From Thiotrichales bacterium (lineage in GTDB: Bacteria > Pseudomonadota > Gammaproteobacteria > UWMA-0217): 10,277 nucleotides of DNA. Below are positions 7,279-10,277 of this stretch, piece after piece. The stretch lies in NCBI GenBank assembly GCA_024763135.1, contig JANTGD010000097.1, forward strand, positions 1 to 10,277, read 5' to 3'. Each line of letters begins with the position of its first letter. Positions within the stretch are counted from its first letter, which is position 1. Below the pieces are notes generated by a model. It ran no database searches. It was not told where the DNA came from and saw only the letters and a list, made by a program, of their open reading frames with translations. The translations under genes were made by a program, and so were the position numbers.

Positions 7279-7397
7279 CCTTGAATGATACCGATCTGGC
7301 GAAGTTGCTTGTCACTATTGAGCGAGTGGCCAAATGTGCAGTAACTGCTCAGGTTGCCACTGAAATACGTCAGAGCAAGGCGAAAATTAGAGTCTAA
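7275..7397 (+). CDS. possible 40-residue small protein, doubtful
   Basis: An ATG at 7275 opens a 40-codon frame ending in TAA at 7395-7397. The product starts MSLNDTDLAKLLVTIERVAK and is predicted to be mostly helical, polar and soluble. No clear Shine-Dalgarno precedes it, and the start codon lies within the arm of the 7254-7278 hairpin. It lies wholly inside the inverted-repeat element 7229-7485, so it may be a fragment of a decayed transposon gene or chance. I recognise no family. Confidence 0.2.
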   Translation: MSLNDTDLAKLLVTIERVAKCAVTAQVATEIRQSKAKIRV

Positions 7398-7499
7398 AAG
7401 CGTAAATGACTATTTTTAACGCGGAGCTAACGAAGTTCTATATTAAGACAATCCCTAGCAAAGTCGATCGTATTTCGAATCCACAAAGCTGATCGCGTG

Positions 7500-7514
7500 A
7501 TCACCAATAGGTGA
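7500..7514. repeat. TCACC-AATA-GGTGA dyad, repeated at 10260-10274
   Basis: TCACC (7501-7505) and GGTGA (7510-7514) are inverted repeats around AATA, 22 bp past the methyltransferase stop on that gene's downstream side. Almost the same sequence, ATCACCAATAAGGTGA on the minus strand, occurs at 10260-10275. It may be a protein-binding site or a trace of a repeat family. Confidence 0.3.
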
Positions 7515-7536
7515 GACTGCTTTCATTTGTAAGTAT

Positions 7537-8268
7537 TCAAGTCATCGTTCGCATATAGCAGTCAAATTCGATTACGCGCATAGTCGGCTCATCCCAGGCA
7601 ATGGGATACAAACCGGTTATATGAAAGCCGGCGTCTCGAAAGACAGTTAGGGAATCAACGTAGTCAGGCATATTGTCATAAATGGGGGTGACGGATATTT
7701 CTGACTGCATACCCAGAATTCTATCGATGCAACCTGAACAACCTGCAAATACTTCAAGGTCGAATCCCTGGGTATCCAGTTTCAGATAGATTCGGTCTCC
7801 AGGCTCAGCAACTTCTTCGAGCATGTCGTCCAATCGCTTGACAGGCACCATTTCTTTATGGGTTGATTGAATCCGCTTATATCGTTTATCAGCGTAATCA
7901 TTTACTGATAAAAATGAAGAAAAAGCCGAGGCAATTGAGACGTTGATTGCTACTTTGGAGTTCTTTGATCCCAATGCACAGTGGTAAACATGCCACAACG
8001 GGTCAGTAGATGACCGTTCGAGTAGCTCGTTAAAGCACGCCTCGACTGGCTCGAACGACGTAATTTTTCCTGTGTAACCAAGATTCCGCAAGCCTGTTGC
8101 ATATTGGCCTATGTTTGCGCCTACATCGAGCACATGGTCAATTTTCAAGTGGTTTAGCAGCAGTTTTAGATGCTCACCTGGCGCATGGCTCACTTCAACA
8201 ACCTTATCCTTCTTTATCAAACGATATCCGAACCAACCGGCAACCAGTTGGTGAATTTTATTACCCAT
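7537..8268 (-). CDS. FkbM-family SAM-dependent methyltransferase
   Basis: This 243-residue protein has the Rossmann fold of SAM-dependent methyltransferases. Motif I is VLDVGANIGQYA (46-57), followed by the acidic residue E73 in SFEPVE. The FkbM hallmarks RLDDM (145-149) and YLKLDTQGFDLEVFAG (161-176) are clear. Family members usually O-methylate sugars or small molecules, often in polysaccharide or natural-product pathways; the substrate here is unknown. I place the start at ATG 8268 because AAGGA stands 7 nt upstream and a good promoter (8299-8327) lies just beyond. A longer frame from TTG 8349 would have to start upstream of that promoter. Base composition is visibly lower in G+C than its neighbours (19 of 60 in 7861-7920) and no glycan genes are nearby, suggesting acquisition by transfer. 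Confidence 0.85.
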   Translation of the reverse strand: MGNKIHQLVAGWFGYRLIKKDKVVEVSHAPGEHLKLLLNHLKIDHVLDVGANIGQYATGLRNLGYTGKITSFEPVEACFNELLERSSTDPLWHVYHCALGSKNSKVAINVSIASAFSSFLSVNDYADKRYKRIQSTHKEMVPVKRLDDMLEEVAEPGDRIYLKLDTQGFDLEVFAGCSGCIDRILGMQSEISVTPIYDNMPDYVDSLTVFRDAGFHITGLYPIAWDEPTMRVIEFDCYMRTMT

Positions 8269-8275
8269 TGTTTTA

Positions 8276-8280
8276 TCCTT
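8276..8280 (-). promoter_or_regulatory. ribosome binding site deciding the methyltransferase start
   Basis: The minus strand reads AAGGA here, followed by 7 nt and then ATG (8268-8266). This is the best-placed Shine-Dalgarno in the region and argues for the shorter 243-residue product. Confidence 0.7.
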
Positions 8281-8298
8281 GGAGCAAATTAAGCAACC

Positions 8299-8327
8299 AG
8301 TAAACTGCTCTGTAAGCATGGAGTCAA
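8299..8327 (-). promoter_or_regulatory. sigma70 promoter of the methyltransferase gene
   Basis: On the minus strand TTGACT (8327-8322, 5 of 6 to consensus) is followed after exactly 17 bp by TTTACT (8304-8299, 4 of 6). The predicted start near 8292 gives a short leader of about 24 nt containing the AAGGA site. Spacing and position fit well. Confidence 0.5.
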
Positions 8328-8405
8328 TACTTTCTTGTATGAGCCCCAAGGGATGTTCGTAAGCAAGAAAAACGGGCGAATGACGCCACCAACCTTGCTA
8401 TCAAC

Positions 8406-8426
8406 TTTCAAAGGACGTTTCAAGGA
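8406..8426 (+). promoter_or_regulatory. direct repeat upstream of the symporter promoter
   Basis: TTTCAAAGGA (8406-8415) and TTTCAAGGA (8418-8426) are near-identical with a 12-bp period, about 27 bp upstream of the candidate -35. Direct repeats at about one helical turn suit a dimeric activator, but with only two short copies this is tentative. Confidence 0.2.
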
Positions 8427-8452
8427 TTAGTTTGTTCCCGAGCTCACCAGCG

Positions 8453-8482
8453 TTGTCTCCCTTACTCACCCCTTAATCTAAT
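8453..8482 (+). promoter_or_regulatory. probable promoter of the symporter gene
   Basis: TTGTCT (8453-8458, 4 of 6) and TCTAAT (8477-8482, 5 of 6) are separated by 18 bp. Transcription would begin near 8489, 26 nt before the ATG at 8515. GGAG at 8500-8503 could serve as ribosome binding site with an 11-nt spacer, somewhat long. Confidence 0.4.
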
Positions 8483-8514
8483 AATACCCTACCCCCTTCG
8501 GAGCCCGATAACAG

Positions 8515-9837
8515 ATGGATACAGATTCTAAAGAGAAAAAACTTAGCCTCACCATGCAAATCATGTTGGCCATGGGTGTTGGCGCGGTGCTTGGCATCGC
8601 GCTGAACCAATGGTTTGCTGATTCTATATTTGTGCAGCAGTTTATTACCGGCGGTCTATTTGAAGTCATTGGTAAAATCTTTGTGGCCGCATTAAAAATG
8701 CTGGTTGTGCCACTGGTCTTTGTTTCCCTGCTCAGTGGCGTGACTGCGCTGGGCGACGTCAGTGCACTCGGACGTATCAGTCTCAAGGCGATTTCACTGT
8801 ATCTTCTGACCACTGCGATTGCGATTTCATTGGCGTTGACATTGGCAGTACTGATCAGTCCGGGAGAAGGTATGCATGCGGGTACAACAGCAGCAAGTTA
8901 CGCGGCGCAGGAAGCACCACCCCTATCGCAGGTTTTAATCGATATGGTACCCAGTAATCCGATTGCCGCGATGGCGGATGGCAATATGTTGCAGGTAATT
9001 GTGTTTGCGCTGCTATTTGGCGTGGCGCTCACCGTGTCAGGGCGCAAAGGACAACATGTACTGAATTTTTTTAATGATCTAAATGTGGTGATTCAACACA
9101 TGGTCGATCTGATTATGAAGCTGGCGCCCCTGGGTGTTTTTGCACTCATTGCAAAAACTTTCGCAACCCAAGGCTTAGATTTAATTTTACCGCTGGCCGG
9201 TTACTTTTTTGTTGTGGCAGGGGCATTGGTGGTGCATGGGATATTCTCCTACGGGCTTTTGCTCAAGGTATTTGGCCGATTCCAGCTAATTCCGTTTTTC
9301 TACAAAATGCGTTCAGTGCAGCTCTTTGCTTTTTCCACGGCGAGTAGTAATGCCACCATTCCAGTGAACCTTAAAAATGTCGAGGAACGCCTGGGCGCAG
9401 ATAATTCCATAGCCTCTTTTACTATACCACTAGGCGCGACGATCAATATGGATGGCACGGCGATTATGCAGGGCGTGGCGACGGTCTTTATTGCAAATGT
9501 GTACGGCATAGATCTCTCGGTCAGCGATTTTCTGACCGTCATTTTAACGGCCACACTCGCCTCGATTGGTACCGCAGGCGTCCCCGGAGTGGGCCTGATC
9601 ATGCTTGCAATGGTGCTCGGTCAGGTTGGACTGCCGGTTGAAGGAATTGCATTGATTATTGGAGTGGACCGACTGCTGGATATGATGCGTACCGCAGTCA
9701 ATGTGACTGGTGATGCCGCGGTGACCTGTATTGTCGCCAAAAGTGAAAAACGCTTGGATAGCGCGACCTTCAATGATCGTACTGCAACATTTGACCTGGA
9801 TCCGGAACCCGATGCAGAGGTTAAGCAAGCGACCTGA
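8515..9837 (+). CDS. dicarboxylate/amino acid:cation symporter (SLC1/DAACS family)
   Basis: This 440-residue inner-membrane carrier imports glutamate, aspartate or C4-dicarboxylates with sodium or protons. The length and eight-helix plus two-hairpin plan match GltP, DctA and archaeal GltPh. Hairpin 1 carries the serine-rich STASSNATIP (274-283), helix 7 carries NMDGT (311-315) for cation binding, hairpin 2 contains TAGVPGVGLIML (353-364), and helix 8 reads DRLLDMMRTAVNVTGD (385-400). R392 corresponds to the GltPh arginine that binds the substrate side-chain carboxylate, which supports an acidic substrate. N396 and D400 are also conserved. The acidic, proline-containing C-terminal tail (from about 412) is cytoplasmic. 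The gene appears to be transcribed alone. Glutamate versus dicarboxylate cannot be decided here. Confidence 0.93.
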   Translation: MDTDSKEKKLSLTMQIMLAMGVGAVLGIALNQWFADSIFVQQFITGGLFEVIGKIFVAALKMLVVPLVFVSLLSGVTALGDVSALGRISLKAISLYLLTTAIAISLALTLAVLISPGEGMHAGTTAASYAAQEAPPLSQVLIDMVPSNPIAAMADGNMLQVIVFALLFGVALTVSGRKGQHVLNFFNDLNVVIQHMVDLIMKLAPLGVFALIAKTFATQGLDLILPLAGYFFVVAGALVVHGIFSYGLLLKVFGRFQLIPFFYKMRSVQLFAFSTASSNATIPVNLKNVEERLGADNSIASFTIPLGATINMDGTAIMQGVATVFIANVYGIDLSVSDFLTVILTATLASIGTAGVPGVGLIMLAMVLGQVGLPVEGIALIIGVDRLLDMMRTAVNVTGDAAVTCIVAKSEKRLDSATFNDRTATFDLDPEPDAEVKQAT

Positions 9838-9902
9838 GTTGGCGCGATCAGTACCCAGTACCCACCGCTAGCTACAAAACGAGCTATGAGGCGTCACTGG
9901 TT

Positions 9903-9930
9903 GGCGTGCCCCCAAAATGCTGGGTACGCC
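9903..9930 (+). terminator. stem-loop downstream of the symporter gene
   Basis: GGCGTGCCC (9903-9911) pairs with GGGTACGCC (9922-9930), eight Watson-Crick pairs and one G-U in RNA, with a 10-nt loop. It lies 66 bp after the symporter stop. No T-run follows, so it may protect the transcript 3' end rather than terminate alone. Upstream, CAGTACC is repeated in tandem (about 9850-9863), and its GTACCCA copies are also complementary to TGGGTAC at 9921-9927. Confidence 0.3.
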
Positions 9931-9932
9931 GC

Positions 9933-9941
9933 TGTGGATAA
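9933..9941 (-). promoter_or_regulatory. perfect consensus DnaA box
   Basis: TGTGGATAA on the plus strand is TTATCCACA on the minus strand, the high-affinity DnaA box found as R1 and R4 in E. coli oriC. It lies in a gene-free stretch and has a second perfect copy in the opposite orientation at 10047-10055. Confidence 0.5.
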
Positions 9942-10046
9942 GTGACCAGACCGACTCCAAACCAGAGCCCAGTGTCTTGAACCATAGCAAAACGCCTTTC
10001 TCTCAAGCAGGCAATTTTTCCACCTTCCCGTGCTGAATTTAGCCAT

Positions 10047-10055
10047 TTATCCACA
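10047..10055 (+). promoter_or_regulatory. perfect consensus DnaA box
   Basis: TTATCCACA, inverted relative to the copy at 9933-9941, with 105 bp between them. A weaker match, TTTTCCACC (7 of 9), lies between them at 10016-10024. The flanks of the two perfect copies are not otherwise alike, so they look like separate binding sites rather than the arms of one long repeat. Confidence 0.5.
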
Positions 10056-10083
10056 CATAATTTTCGCAGCTTGCATGTAGTGA

Positions 10084-10098
10084 CTGGTTACTAACCAG
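10084..10098. promoter_or_regulatory. perfect 15-bp palindrome CTGGTTA-C-TAACCAG
   Basis: CTGGTTA (10084-10090) and TAACCAG (10092-10098) are perfect inverted repeats around one base. The symmetry and size suit an operator for a dimeric regulator. It lies between the second DnaA box and the repeat end at 10107; no gene follows within the window, so its target is unknown. Confidence 0.4.
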
Positions 10099-10106
10099 GC
10101 GATAAA

Positions 10107-10144
10107 GGAAGCTCTGATCAGTTCGTAACACGGCATCTTGCGGC
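10107..10144. repeat. inverted partial copy of the MITE-like element end
   Basis: The reverse complement of these 38 bp matches 396-433, the right end of the MITE-like element, at 35 of 38 positions with no gaps. The outer end is again flanked by TAAA, the complement of the TTTA beside the first copy. Similarity fades after 10144 and no second terminal repeat is seen before the window ends, so this is a truncated copy or one end of a different, longer relative. Confidence 0.65.
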
Positions 10145-10277
10145 ACATACTCGGTCACTTAGAACAATGTTATGGGAATTATCATCCTAAAAACCTCAGT
10201 TGGGCGCAAAAAAGACGCGTAAGATATTGGTGTGCATGGTGAATCGGAAAAACTCGTGGTCACCTTATTGGTGATGA

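Larger units (their letters stand above)
7229..7485. repeat. 257-bp element bounded by 10-bp inverted repeats
   Basis: TGTGGATTCG at 7229-7238 is exactly complementary to CGAATCCACA at 7476-7485. Allowing a 2-nt gap the match continues inward with AAATA on each arm. The region sits in the 318-bp gene-free gap between the exporter operon and the methyltransferase. It contains a 40-codon open frame (7275-7397), a 7-bp hairpin (7254-7278) and a CAAGGCGAAAAT-like tail that resembles bases 7-75. I see no target-site duplication. It could be a MITE or an insertion-sequence remnant. Confidence 0.45.
9838..10277. other. gene-free 440-bp stretch rich in sites
   Basis: No gene is supported here. A frame opening after the stop at 10220-10222 runs off the right edge (possible GTG at 10232), but it is too short to judge and lacks a ribosome binding site. 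The stretch holds the stem-loop, DnaA boxes, palindrome and repeat end listed separately, plus a second TCACC/GGTGA dyad at 10260-10274. Confidence 0.5.

Noticed and set aside
7471..7490. TTCGAATCC motif resembling a tRNA T-arm
   Set aside because: The flanking bases do not pair as a T-stem, and no acceptor, anticodon or D-arm is found; the motif is explained as part of the inverted repeat arm at 7476-7485.
8269..8349. N-terminal extension of the methyltransferase from TTG 8349
   Set aside because: A rare TTG start without a ribosome binding site, lying upstream of a good promoter at 8299-8327, while ATG 8268 has AAGGA at ideal spacing.
1..10277. CRISPR array, tRNA, rRNA or intact transposase
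   Set aside because: No regularly spaced repeats, no cloverleaf, no rRNA-like sequence and no frame with transposase motifs were seen on either strand.

Overview
The window reads as bacterial chromosome, most likely from a Pseudomonadota (beta- or gammaproteobacterial) host. This rests on the Gram-negative layout of an inner-membrane ABC exporter plus periplasmic adaptor, the OmpR/EnvZ-style regulatory pair, and repeat-rich intergenic DNA. I cannot name the genus from sequence alone.

Layout: (a) 1-562 is gene-free DNA holding an inverted repeat, a 140-bp MITE-like element with a 4-bp target duplication (294-433) and a probable promoter. (b) 563-2853 encodes a response regulator and its histidine kinase. 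(c) 2975-7218 is a tightly packed operon on the same strand: periplasmic adaptor, ABC ATPase and two paralogous FtsX/MacB-type permeases (ATGA overlap, TGATG overlap, 1-nt gap). (d) 7219-7536 is gene-free and contains a 257-bp stretch bounded by 10-bp inverted repeats. (e) 7537-8268 on the minus strand is a lone FkbM-type methyltransferase of visibly lower G+C, with its own promoter and ribosome binding site. (f) 8515-9837 is a sodium/proton:dicarboxylate or glutamate symporter of the SLC1/DAACS family with its own likely promoter. (g) 9838-10277 is gene-free but unusually rich in signals: a stem-loop, two perfect consensus DnaA boxes in opposite orientation, a perfect 7+1+7 palindrome, and an inverted partial copy of the end of the MITE-like element from region (a).

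How the genes work together: the kinase most likely senses an envelope stress or substrate with its roughly 120-residue periplasmic domain and phosphorylates the regulator. The regulator would then control the adjacent four-gene exporter, a MacAB-like tripartite pump whose outer-membrane channel (a TolC-type protein) is not encoded here. The methyltransferase and the symporter look like independent single-gene units.

I do not see a clearly new biological system. The points most worth following up are the non-coding signals (DnaA boxes, MITE-like element and its inverted partner, the 257-bp inverted-repeat element, the dyad in front of the exporter operon) and the two-permease exporter wired to a two-component system.
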